Assembly: GCF_034676705.1 (NCBI RefSeq)
Contig: NZ_JAUCBS010000013.1
Coordinates: 260,501-324,500, forward strand
Source of the DNA: Gemmobacter sp.
GTDB taxonomy: Bacteria; Pseudomonadota; Alphaproteobacteria; Rhodobacterales; Rhodobacteraceae
Length of the DNA: 64,000 bases
Reading direction: 5' to 3'
Shown piece after piece: positions 18,240 to 26,365 of this stretch (positions within the stretch are counted from its first letter, which is position 1; the number at the start of each line of letters is the position of its first letter). The position numbers and the translations under genes were made by a program. The notes beneath the pieces were generated by a model, which was not told where the DNA came from, made no database searches, and was given only the letters and a program-made list of their open reading frames with translations.

Positions 18240-18932
18240 ATGCACAGAGCTGACAAGGCCGCCGCCGCCGCCCAGGCGCTGTTTCCCCCGGGGGCCGAGG
18301 TTGCGGCGGTGGCCATCGGCACCGCCCCGCCCCCCTGGCCGACCGAGGCGGCCGCGGTCGCCAGCGCCATTCCGGCCCGTCAGGCCGAATTTGCCGCCGG
18401 CCGCGCCGCCGCCCGCGCCGCGCTGGAGGCGTTGGGCCTGCCGCCGGTTGCCCTGCCCGCCTCGCGCATGCGGGCGCCGTGCTGGCCGTCGGGGATCGCC
18501 GGGTCCATCTGCCATACCGACGGGCTGGCGCTGGCGGTGCTGGCGCCCACCCGGCAATGCCTGTCGCTGGGGCTGGATGCCGAGCCCGACGAGCCCTTTC
18601 CCGAAGATCTGGTCGACAGCGTGACGCTGCCGGCCGAACGCCGCTGGATCGCGGCGCAGCCCGACCCGAGCCGCGCTGCGCGGCTGATCTTTGTGGCCAA
18701 GGAAGCGGCCTACAAATGCCAGTTCCCGGCCAGCCATACCCTGATCGGCTTTGACGCCATCCGCATCGACCCGCGCCCCCAGGGCCGGCTGACTGCCACC
18801 TTCATGCGCCCCGTCGCGCCCTTCAACCCCGGTGACCGGCTGAGCGGCCGGCATGGCCGGGGCGGGGGACTGGTGCTGGCCGGGTTCACCCGCGCGGTGA
18901 CAAGGACAGCAGATGGTCCATTCGCGCCTTGA
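18240..18932 (+). CDS. EntD-type 4'-phosphopantetheinyl transferase
   Basis: 230 aa. Activates carrier proteins by adding the phosphopantetheine arm to the ACP and PCP serines of the two synthases upstream. Motifs are ICHTDGLALAVLAP, LSLGLDAEPDEP (Mg-binding Asp/Glu) and LIFVAKEAAYKCQFP (the KEAxYK motif), with RMRAPCWPSGIAGS before the His as in EntD/Sfp-like enzymes. The ATG at 18240 has GGAGG six bases upstream; a TTG at 18234 is in frame but less likely. It starts three bases after the NRPS stop, making it a dedicated partner. Its last 47 bp overlap the convergent glycosyltransferase on the other strand. Confidence 0.9.
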   Translation: MHRADKAAAAAQALFPPGAEVAAVAIGTAPPPWPTEAAAVASAIPARQAEFAAGRAAARAALEALGLPPVALPASRMRAPCWPSGIAGSICHTDGLALAVLAPTRQCLSLGLDAEPDEPFPEDLVDSVTLPAERRWIAAQPDPSRAARLIFVAKEAAYKCQFPASHTLIGFDAIRIDPRPQGRLTATFMRPVAPFNPGDRLSGRHGRGGGLVLAGFTRAVTRTADGPFAP

Positions 18933-20052
18933 ACTCGCCGGGAAAATCATGGTCGGCCGCGAATTGCAGCCCGATCCGGCAGGCACTGGCCAGGGCCTTG
19001 CGGTCCTTGTCCCAGGCGGCGATCCGGGCGGCAAGGGCGGTGGCATTGCCCATGGGCGCCACCAGCCCGGCCCCGCTGTCGGCGGCCAGCCGCGCCCACA
19101 TGCGGTTGTCGTAGCCGGCAACGGCCAGACCACAACCCATCGCCTCGATATAGGTGCAGGACGGGTCCGATTGGCGGTGGCACGACAGAAAGATGTCGGC
19201 CCCCGTGCGGCTGGCCGGCACAAGGGCGCTTTCGAAATCCACCGGGTCGTGCAGCCGGACCTGCCCGTCAAAATCGGCCAGCCCGCCGGCGATGCTGTCG
19301 CGCAGCCGGCCGGCCCCGTAGATATCCAGCGTTGCGGCAACGCCGATCCGGCGCAGCTCTGCCATGACGGGCAGCAGATCCTGCGCGCCCTTCATGGGTT
19401 CCAGCCGCCCGGAATGGATCAGCCGCAGCGGGGCACCAGACATCAGCCGGGCCGTCCGCGCGGCCATTTCGTCGGGCGTGGCCATCAGGGCCGGGGTCAT
19501 GCGACCGTCGATATACATCATGGTGTTGCGGTTCAGGCCCGCATAGGCGTCCAGCGCCGGATAGCCATTCGCCTGCACCCCGTCGGCCGACCGCAGGGCG
19601 CGGCGGCGGCGGTATTCCTGCCGCAGGTTCCACAGCATCGACCACAGTTTGCGCGGCAGCGACCGGCCCTGGTCCAGCCAGACGATCCGCAGCCGGGTAT
19701 CCAGCGTATATTCCAGCGAATAGACCAGACTGGCGCCATGGTCCCGGGCCAGGGGCACCAGCGCCAGTGTATCGGCATCATCGGCGGCCGCGAAAATGGT
19801 GGCGATGCCTGCCATGTCTTCGGGGCCGACCGGCTGGCCCGGATCGAGAATCCGCAGCTCGAACCCCAGATCCGCAGGCTGGTAGCTGGCACCGAACGGA
19901 ATGCCATCGGCGCCACGGCGCAGGATGCAGCGCACCGGGCCGGGCCAATGCGCACAATGGGCACGCATGCCCTCGACGAATTTCACGTCCAGCCGCAGCA
20001 TTCCGGCGTGTTCCAGCACCGGAGCGGTGGCCAAGATCAGCAATCCGGTCAC
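18886..20052 (-). CDS. family 1 (GT-B) glycosyltransferase
   Basis: 388 aa. The C-terminal half has the GT4-like signatures LRLIHSGRLEPMKGAQDLLP, ATLDIYGAGRLRDSI, FLSCHRQSDPSCTYIEAMGCG (the E-x7-E region) and AVAGYDNRMWARL. The N-terminal half carries the acceptor-side domain. The start is a GTG at 20050-20052 preceded by AGGAG at seven bases, which marks it clearly although the frame stays open far upstream. It is transcribed towards the PPTase and is divergent from the SGNH genes, so it belongs to a separate unit. Substrate unknown; the neighbours suggest modification of the PKS/NRPS product or of a polysaccharide. Confidence 0.85.
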   Translation of the reverse strand: MTGLLILATAPVLEHAGMLRLDVKFVEGMRAHCAHWPGPVRCILRRGADGIPFGASYQPADLGFELRILDPGQPVGPEDMAGIATIFAAADDADTLALVPLARDHGASLVYSLEYTLDTRLRIVWLDQGRSLPRKLWSMLWNLRQEYRRRRALRSADGVQANGYPALDAYAGLNRNTMMYIDGRMTPALMATPDEMAARTARLMSGAPLRLIHSGRLEPMKGAQDLLPVMAELRRIGVAATLDIYGAGRLRDSIAGGLADFDGQVRLHDPVDFESALVPASRTGADIFLSCHRQSDPSCTYIEAMGCGLAVAGYDNRMWARLAADSGAGLVAPMGNATALAARIAAWDKDRKALASACRIGLQFAADHDFPGEFKARMDHLLSLSPRG

Positions 20053-20139
20053 GGAACGGCTCCTGTTGCCGGTGGCAGGCTTGTTCTGGCACCCTAACGA
20101 CCCAGCTATGGATTGAAAACCTTGGATGCGGGAGGGGCA

Positions 20140-21105
20140 ATGCTGGACAGGCGCAGGATGCTTGGGGGGGCCGTTGCAACATGTGCGGTTCTGGGCGGCG
20201 GGTTGCTGGGGCTGCGGCAGTGGCGCCGGGGCCCCGCCTTGCCGGATCCGCGCAGGCCGCTGTCGGCGCAGGCGCTGGCCGCCGCGCAGGCGCCGCTGCC
20301 ACGGCCGGACGGGCCGCTGCGGGTCTATCATCTGGGCCATTCGCTGGTCGGGCGCGACATGCCCGTGATGCTGGCGCAGCTGGCCGGCCATGATCATGCC
20401 AGCCAGCTGGGGTGGGGCACCCCCCTGCGCGCCCATTGGGAAGACCGGGTCGAGATCGCGGGCTTTGTGGCCGAAAATGCCCACCCCCACCACCGCCCCG
20501 TGCGCGAGGCGCTGGCCTCGGGCGCTTATGACGCCGTTGTCCTGACCGAAATGGTGGAACTGCGCGATGCCATCCGCTGGCATGCCAGCCCGCATTACCT
20601 GGCCGCCTGGGCGCGGGCCGCGCGGCAGGGCAACCCCGATGTGCGGGTCTATCTTTATGAAACCTGGCACCGGCTGGACGACCCGGCGGGCTGGGCCGAA
20701 CGTATTGCCGCCGATCTGCCCGCGCTGTGGCAGGCCGAGGTGCTGCGGGGCGCCCTGGCCTGGGATGCCCCGCCGATCCACCTGATCCCGGGCGGGCAGG
20801 CGCTGGTCGCGGCCGCGCTGGCCGCCGAGGCGGGGCAGGTGCCGGGTATCGCGCGGCGCGAGGATTTCTTTGCCCGGAACCCCGATGGATCGCAGGATCC
20901 CATCCATCTGAACGATCTGGGGCATTACCTGATTGCGCTGGTGCATCATGCGGTGCTGTATCATCATTCCCCCGAAGGCCTGAGCGGTGACGTGATGCGC
21001 GCCGACGGAACGCCCGTGCAGATCCCGGCGGAAACGGCGGTGGCCTTGCAGCGCATCGTCTGGCGTGTGGTGCAATCGACGCCCGGAACCGGAGTTTCCG
21101 CATGA
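20140..21105 (+). CDS. SGNH/GDSL-like hydrolase with twin-arginine-like signal
   Basis: 321 aa. The N-terminus (MLDRRRMLGGAVATCAVLGG) has an RRR pair before a hydrophobic stretch, as in Tat signals or anchors. The catalytic blocks of an SGNH esterase are visible: Ser68 in YHLGHSLVG, and Asp253/His256 in DPIHLNDLGHY near the C-terminus. Such enzymes often remove or transfer acetyl groups on polysaccharides. The ATG at 20140 has GGGAGGGG immediately upstream; a TTG at 20113 is also in frame. The 3' end overlaps the start of the next gene by 4 bp. It is a paralogue of the N-terminal half of the next protein. Confidence 0.78.
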   Translation: MLDRRRMLGGAVATCAVLGGGLLGLRQWRRGPALPDPRRPLSAQALAAAQAPLPRPDGPLRVYHLGHSLVGRDMPVMLAQLAGHDHASQLGWGTPLRAHWEDRVEIAGFVAENAHPHHRPVREALASGAYDAVVLTEMVELRDAIRWHASPHYLAAWARAARQGNPDVRVYLYETWHRLDDPAGWAERIAADLPALWQAEVLRGALAWDAPPIHLIPGGQALVAAALAAEAGQVPGIARREDFFARNPDGSQDPIHLNDLGHYLIALVHHAVLYHHSPEGLSGDVMRADGTPVQIPAETAVALQRIVWRVVQSTPGTGVSA

Positions 21106-23606
21106 GCCTGACGTCCCTTCTGGCCGAGGTTCTGTTCATCGGCCATTCGCTGATCGGCCCGGTGCTGCCCGGCATGGTGGAACGCGCGGCCGCGGCGCAG
21201 GGGCTGGAGCTGAGGGCCGAGACGCAGCTGATCCCCGGCGCGCCGCTGCGCTGGAACTGGGACCATTCGGCCGAAGGGCAGGGCACCGATGGCCGTCGCA
21301 GGCTGGACGCCGGCGGGATCGACCATCTGGTGCTGACCGAGGCATTGCCGCTGGCCAATCATCTGGAATGGTCCGACAGCGCCGGCTATGCCCGGCAATG
21401 GGCGCAGGCGGCCTGGGCCGCCAACCCCGATGCGCAGGTCTGGATCTATGAAACCTGGCACAGTCTGGACAGCGGGTCGGGCCGGGTGATCGACCATGAT
21501 GCGCTGGGCCATGTGCCGTGGCAGCAGCGGATTGCCGACGACTGGGCCAGTTGGCAGGGCCTTGCGGCGGCCGCGGGGCCGCAGGTTCGGGTGATCCCCG
21601 CCGGGCAGGCGATGGCGCGGCTGGCCGATGAAATCGGCAAGGGCACCGTCCCGGGCCTGACCGACATCCGCGAGGTGTTTTCGGACGACATCCACCCGAA
21701 CGACCGGGGCCGTTATCTGGTGGCGATGGTGATGCATGCCAGCCTGACCGGGCGCGACCCCCGCGGCCTGCCCGCACGGCTGGTGCGGCAATGGCAGACC
21801 CGTGCCGTGGTCACCGATGCCATGGCCCGGCGGATGCAGGACATCGCCTGGGAGGTGGTGCAGCAGCACAAGGATGACGTACCTGTCCTGCCGGCGGCGG
21901 TCCCGGCGGCACCCCCGGGGGGGCCGTCTGCCCCCCCGGTCCCCCCCGAGGATATTTCTGTCAAAGCGAAACAGGCCCCAGAGGATCGTGCCGCGCTGGG
22001 CGGGGTATCGGCGCCCGGAATCGGGTTCGGTCTGGCGGGGCTGGACGACTGGTCGGCGCAGCAGCCGTTCCTGGATGTGATGAAGACGGCGCGGCCCTGG
22101 GTCGGGCATCTGCCGGGGCGCTGGGGCGGGTGGGAGCATGCCGATCTGGCGGCGGGTGGCTGGCTGGATGCCGAAGGCTGGCCGCGCGCCATGCCGCCCG
22201 AGCTGAGCGGGATTTCCACGCTGATCCTGACCGATCTGCCCGAGGGGGCGGGGGGCGTGGCCGGGCGCTATGTGCTGAGCCATCAGGGGCAGGGCACCCT
22301 GCGGGTCGAAGGGCGCGCGCAGGTGGTGTCGCAGGCGCCGGGCCGGGTGGTATTCGACTATGTTCCCGGCGAGGGAACGGTTCTGCTGACGATCTCGGCC
22401 ACCGATGCCGCCGACCCGATCCGGCGCATCCGCGTTGTGCGCGAGGATCGGGTGGCGGCGGCCGACGGTGGCGCGTTGTTCAACCCCGACTGGCTGGCGC
22501 GCATCAGGGGCGCGCGGCTGGTGCGGTTCATGGACTGGATGCGGACCAACGGCAGCAGCCTGTCCCGGCTGGAGGATCGGCCGAAGCCCGGCGATTACAC
22601 CTGGGCGCGCAATGGCGTGCCGGTAGAGGTGATGGTGGCGCTGGCGAACGACTTGCAGGCCGATCCCTGGTTCACCCTGCCGCATCTGGCGCAGGACGAT
22701 CTGGTGCGGTTCTATGCGCAGGCCGTGCATGACGGGCTGGCGCCGGGGCTGGTCGCGCATGTGGAATATTCCAACGAGTTGTGGAACATGATCTTTCCAC
22801 AATCCGCCTGGGCCGAGGAACAGGCCAGGGTGCGTTGGGGGCAGCAGTGGAAATGGGTGCAGTTCGGCGCCATGCGCGCGGCCGAGGTGGTGGGGATCTG
22901 GGCGCAGGTCTTTGCCGATGCGCCGGACCGGCTGGTGCGGGTGCTGGCCACCCATACCGCCTGGAAGGGGCTGGAGGTTGATATCCTGTCGGCCCCGCTG
23001 GTGGTGGCCGAAGGCAAGCCGGAACCCTGGAAGGCGTTCGATGCCTGGGCGGTCACGGCCTATTTTTCCGCAGGGATAGGCCACCCCGAGGGCGAGGCGC
23101 TGTTGCGCCGCTGGTTGGCCGACAGTCTGGCGGCCGCGGAAACGGCGGCGCAGGCCCTGCCGCCGGCGGACCGGGCAGCGCATGTGGCGACGCATCGATT
23201 CGATCTGGCCATCGACCGGGCGGTCGAGGATCTGGCCGACGGGCGGCATGGCGGCAAGGTGGCGGATTCGGTGGCGGGCCTGCTGGGCGACCTGTTGCCC
23301 TATCATGCGCGCATCGCGCAGGATCATGGGCTGCGGCTGGTGATGTATGAAGGGGGCACCCATGTGCTGGGCATGGGGCCATTGCAGAACGACCCCGAGG
23401 TGACGGCGTTTCTGGTGGCGCTGAACTACAGCACCGGGATGGGCGCGCTGTATCGGCGGCTGGTCGATGGCTGGCACGGGTTGACCGACAGCCCGTTCAA
23501 CGCCTTTGTCGATGTGACGACGCCCAGCCGCTGGGGCAGCTGGGGTGCGCTGCGGCATCTGGGCGATGACAACCCGCGCTGGCGGGCCTTGGCACGGGGG
23601 GAATGA
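21102..23606 (+). CDS. SGNH hydrolase fused to glycoside-hydrolase-like domain
   Basis: 834 aa. Residues 1-260 form an SGNH hydrolase with Ser16 in FIGHSLIG and Asp196/His198 in DDIHPNDRGRY. Residues ~265-295 are a Pro/Gly linker (APPGGPSAPPVPPEDISVK) encoded by a copy of the intergenic repeat. Residues ~300-834 form a large second domain with LVRFMDWMRTNGS, VEYSNELWN (Glu559) and MYEGGTHV (Glu750); two Glu on strand-like stretches are what a clan-A glycoside hydrolase uses, so I infer a polysaccharide-cleaving enzyme of unassigned family. No signal peptide is obvious, unlike the preceding paralogue. It overlaps neighbours by 4 bp on both sides. Confidence 0.72.
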   Translation: MSLTSLLAEVLFIGHSLIGPVLPGMVERAAAAQGLELRAETQLIPGAPLRWNWDHSAEGQGTDGRRRLDAGGIDHLVLTEALPLANHLEWSDSAGYARQWAQAAWAANPDAQVWIYETWHSLDSGSGRVIDHDALGHVPWQQRIADDWASWQGLAAAAGPQVRVIPAGQAMARLADEIGKGTVPGLTDIREVFSDDIHPNDRGRYLVAMVMHASLTGRDPRGLPARLVRQWQTRAVVTDAMARRMQDIAWEVVQQHKDDVPVLPAAVPAAPPGGPSAPPVPPEDISVKAKQAPEDRAALGGVSAPGIGFGLAGLDDWSAQQPFLDVMKTARPWVGHLPGRWGGWEHADLAAGGWLDAEGWPRAMPPELSGISTLILTDLPEGAGGVAGRYVLSHQGQGTLRVEGRAQVVSQAPGRVVFDYVPGEGTVLLTISATDAADPIRRIRVVREDRVAAADGGALFNPDWLARIRGARLVRFMDWMRTNGSSLSRLEDRPKPGDYTWARNGVPVEVMVALANDLQADPWFTLPHLAQDDLVRFYAQAVHDGLAPGLVAHVEYSNELWNMIFPQSAWAEEQARVRWGQQWKWVQFGAMRAAEVVGIWAQVFADAPDRLVRVLATHTAWKGLEVDILSAPLVVAEGKPEPWKAFDAWAVTAYFSAGIGHPEGEALLRRWLADSLAAAETAAQALPPADRAAHVATHRFDLAIDRAVEDLADGRHGGKVADSVAGLLGDLLPYHARIAQDHGLRLVMYEGGTHVLGMGPLQNDPEVTAFLVALNYSTGMGALYRRLVDGWHGLTDSPFNAFVDVTTPSRWGSWGALRHLGDDNPRWRALARGE
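21905..21972 (+). repeat. intergenic-type repeat translated inside a gene (copy C)
   Basis: CCCCCGGGGGGG, a second G/C-run pair, then CCCCCCCGAGGATATTT and CAAAGCGAAAC match the core of the copies at 2973-3042 and 28241-28338, but here the repeat lies in frame between two protein domains. Confidence 0.65.
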
Positions 23607-24433
23607 TGATTTCGGTGATCCTGCCGGCCAGCAACGAACAGGACTGGATCGGGCCCTGTCTGGATGCGCTGTTCGCCTCGGACCCGGTGGGGATGCCGGC
23701 CGAGGTGATCGTGGTGGCCAATGCCTGCCGCGATGGCACGGTGGCGGCGGCCCGGGCGCGGGCCGGCGCCGCGCAGGCGGCCGGCTGGCGGCTGGAGGTG
23801 CTGGACCTGCCGCAACCGGGCAAGCTGAATGCGCTGAACACCGGCGATGCGGCGGCACGCGGCGATATCCGGGTGTATCTGGATGCCGATGTGGTGGTCA
23901 GCCGGCCGCTGATGGCGCAGCTGGCAGCGGCGCTGCGCGATGCGCCGGGGGCGGCCTATGCCAGCGGCACGCCGCAGATTGCCCCGGCGCGCAGCGCGGT
24001 GACCCGCGCCTATGCCCGGTTCTGGATGCAGCTGCCCTTTGCCCGGTCGGCCGCGCCGGGGTTCGGCCTGTTTGCGGTGAATGCGGCGGGTCGGGCGCGC
24101 TGGGGGGCGTTTCCCGACATCATTTCGGACGATACCTATGTGCGGCTGCTGTTCGCTCCGTCGGAACGGGTCGGCCTGCCGGCGACCTACAGCTGGCCGA
24201 TGGTCGAAGGCGGGCGGCGCCTTGTGCGGGTGCGGCGGCGGCAGGATGCCGGCGTGGCCGAGATTGCCGCCCGCTGGCCCGATCTGCTGGCGAACGAGGG
24301 CAAGGCGCCGCTGACGCGCGCGGGGCTGGTCCGGCTGGCGCTGGCCGATCCGCCGGGGTTTGCCATCTATGCGGCGGTATCGCTGGCGGTGCGGCTGGGC
24401 CCGCGCAGCCGGGATTGGGTGCGCGGGCGGTAG
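23603..24433 (+). CDS. family 2 glycosyltransferase
   Basis: 276 aa. VILPASNEQDWIGPCLDAL, VIVVANACRDGT, GKLNALNTGDAAARGD and VYLDADVVVSRPL are the GT2 N-terminal, nucleotide and DXD blocks; FPDIISDDTYVRLLF resembles the acceptor/base region. The start overlaps the SGNH-GH stop by 4 bp, completing a three-gene unit. The C-terminal 40 residues are hydrophobic (FAIYAAVSLAVRLG) and may touch the membrane. Confidence 0.85.
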   Translation: MMISVILPASNEQDWIGPCLDALFASDPVGMPAEVIVVANACRDGTVAAARARAGAAQAAGWRLEVLDLPQPGKLNALNTGDAAARGDIRVYLDADVVVSRPLMAQLAAALRDAPGAAYASGTPQIAPARSAVTRAYARFWMQLPFARSAAPGFGLFAVNAAGRARWGAFPDIISDDTYVRLLFAPSERVGLPATYSWPMVEGGRRLVRVRRRQDAGVAEIAARWPDLLANEGKAPLTRAGLVRLALADPPGFAIYAAVSLAVRLGPRSRDWVRGR

Positions 24434-24437
24434 GGGC

Positions 24438-25229
24438 TTAGCGGTTGCGGCCCTGACCGGCGTTCATTCGGGCAAGGGCGGCGTGATAATCATCGGTATG
24501 ATGGGCCACGGCCTGCATCGCGGCCGACATGTCCAGCACGGCAGGCAACGAGCTGTTCCACGCCTGGCGCAGCAGGCGTTTCGTCATGCGCACCGCATGG
24601 GGCGGGTTGGCGGCGATGCGGCGGGCCAGCGCGCGGGCGGTTTCCAGCAGGTCGGCATCCTCGACCACGCGCGACACCAGCCCGATGCGCAGCGCCTCGT
24701 CGGCGCCGACCAGATCGCCGGTCAGGGCCATTTCGCTGGCCTTGGCAAAGCCGACCGCGCGCGGCAGCAGCCAGGCGCCGCCATCGCCCGGGATGATCCC
24801 CAGCCGCACGAAACTTTCGGCGAATTTCGCCGACTGGCCGGCGATGCGTACATCGCACATCAGCGTCAGGTCGCAGCCTGCCCCGATGGCCGGGCCGTTG
24901 ACGGCGGCGATGACCGGCAGTTCCAGCGCCTCGAACGCCAGCGGCAGGCGCTGGATGCCGGTCTTGTAGTTGCGCCGGGTCTGGGCCGGAACCTCGTCCA
25001 CCAGCCCCTGGCCGGGCGACATTGCCTTGATGTTGCCGCCCGAGGAAAACGCGCTGCCGCCGCCGGTCAGCACGATGACGCGCGATTTCGGGTCGGCGTC
25101 GGCGGCGTCCAGCGCGGCCAGCAATGCCTCGATCATCGGCAGGCCGGAAATGGCGTTGCGCGTGTCGGGGTCGTTCAGGGTGATGGTGACGATGCCGTCG
25201 GCATCGGTTTGCGAAAGAACGAGAGGCAT
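24438..25229 (-). CDS. enoyl-CoA hydratase/isomerase family protein
   Basis: 263 aa crotonase-fold protein that hydrates or isomerises an enoyl-CoA. Visible blocks are TITLNDPDTRNAIS, the oxyanion-hole region GGSAFSSGGNIKAM, NGPAIGAGCDLTLMCDVRIA, and FVRLGIIPGDGGAWLLPRAVG where crotonases carry their catalytic Glu. The ATG at 25229 has TAGGAG upstream. It is the last gene of a minus-strand operon with two acyl-CoA dehydrogenase-type genes, opposite an IclR regulator, and would act directly after dehydrogenation. Confidence 0.88.
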   Translation of the reverse strand: MPLVLSQTDADGIVTITLNDPDTRNAISGLPMIEALLAALDAADADPKSRVIVLTGGGSAFSSGGNIKAMSPGQGLVDEVPAQTRRNYKTGIQRLPLAFEALELPVIAAVNGPAIGAGCDLTLMCDVRIAGQSAKFAESFVRLGIIPGDGGAWLLPRAVGFAKASEMALTGDLVGADEALRIGLVSRVVEDADLLETARALARRIAANPPHAVRMTKRLLRQAWNSSLPAVLDMSAAMQAVAHHTDDYHAALARMNAGQGRNR

Positions 25230-25237
25230 GGAAACTC

Positions 25238-26365
25238 CTATCTCAGGCCAAGGCCGCGGGCGATGATACCGCGCAGCACCTCGCGCGTGCCACCGCGCAG
25301 GGAAAAACACGGCGCCATCTGGCGCACACGGGCAAAGGTCGCCTCATAGGCGGCATCGGCGGTCGCGGGGTCAATCACCTCGCGCGCGCGTTCAGGGGTT
25401 TCCTGTTCCAGCACCGCGCCCAGATCCTTGACGATGGCCGCGTGCAGATCGGGCTTTTCGCCGCGCTCCAGCCGGCCAGCCACCGATTGCGACATGTGCC
25501 GCAGCACCAGCGTATGGGCAACCAGACGGCCGATGGCCGCCGCGGCGGGCGCATCGCCCAGCCGGGCCATGTCGTCCAGCAGCGCGAAGGACGACAGAAA
25601 CCGTTCCGGCCCGCTGCGTTCGAACGACAGTTCCGACATCACCTGCGCCCAGCCATCGCCCTGGCGGCCCAGCAGGGCGCTGTCGGGCAGGTCCACCCCG
25701 TCAAAGCTGCATTCGTTGAAGTGATGTTCGCCGGCAATATCCAGCACCGGGCGCACGGTGATGCCGGGCAGCGACATGTCCACCAGGAACTGGCTGGTGC
25801 CGCCGTGGCGATCCTCGGCCGGGCCGGTGCGGCAAAAGCAGATCATGTAGTGCGACAGGTGGGCATAGGTCGTCCACAGTTTCGTGCCGGTCAGCCGCCA
25901 GCCGGTGGCGGTGCGGTCTGCCCGCATGCGGACCGAGGCAAGGTCGGATCCGCTGTCGGGTTCGCTCATGCCGATGCAGAAATAGCATTCGCCAGCGGCG
26001 ATCCGGGGCAGGATGGTGCGGCGCTGATCCTCGGTCCCGTTGCGCAGGATCATGGGGGCGCTTTGGCGGTCGGCGATCCAGTGGGCGGCCACGGGGGCGC
26101 CGGCGGCCAGCAACTCCTCCATCACGACGTGCCGTTCGACGGGGCTGCGGGCATGGCCGCCGTATTCGGTGGGCCAGGTCATGCCGATATAGCCGGCGCG
26201 GCCCAGGGCGCGGCTGAAATCGGCGTCAAAGCCCGACCAGCTGCGCGCACGGTCGGCAGAGGTGTAGTCGGGCGGCAGGGTGGCGGCCAGAAAGGCGCGC
26301 ACCTCGGCCCGCAGGGCGGCGTGGTCGGTGCGCTGGTCGGGCAGGGGAAAATTCAGGGCGGTCAT
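25238..26365 (-). CDS. acyl-CoA dehydrogenase
   Basis: 375 aa. ACAD signatures are WPTEYGGHARSPVERHVVMEE, CYFCIGMSEPDSGSDLASVR (flavin/substrate loop), WRLTGTKLWTTYAHLS, and a C-terminal FSLRGGTREVLRGIIARGLG as in FadE-type enzymes. It oxidises an acyl-CoA to the enoyl-CoA with FAD, passing electrons to ETF. The ATG overlaps the stop of the upstream acyl-CoA dehydrogenase-like gene (ATGA), so the two are made in equal amounts, consistent with the heteromeric ACADs known for sterol side chains. Confidence 0.88.
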   Translation of the reverse strand: MTALNFPLPDQRTDHAALRAEVRAFLAATLPPDYTSADRARSWSGFDADFSRALGRAGYIGMTWPTEYGGHARSPVERHVVMEELLAAGAPVAAHWIADRQSAPMILRNGTEDQRRTILPRIAAGECYFCIGMSEPDSGSDLASVRMRADRTATGWRLTGTKLWTTYAHLSHYMICFCRTGPAEDRHGGTSQFLVDMSLPGITVRPVLDIAGEHHFNECSFDGVDLPDSALLGRQGDGWAQVMSELSFERSGPERFLSSFALLDDMARLGDAPAAAAIGRLVAHTLVLRHMSQSVAGRLERGEKPDLHAAIVKDLGAVLEQETPERAREVIDPATADAAYEATFARVRQMAPCFSLRGGTREVLRGIIARGLGLR

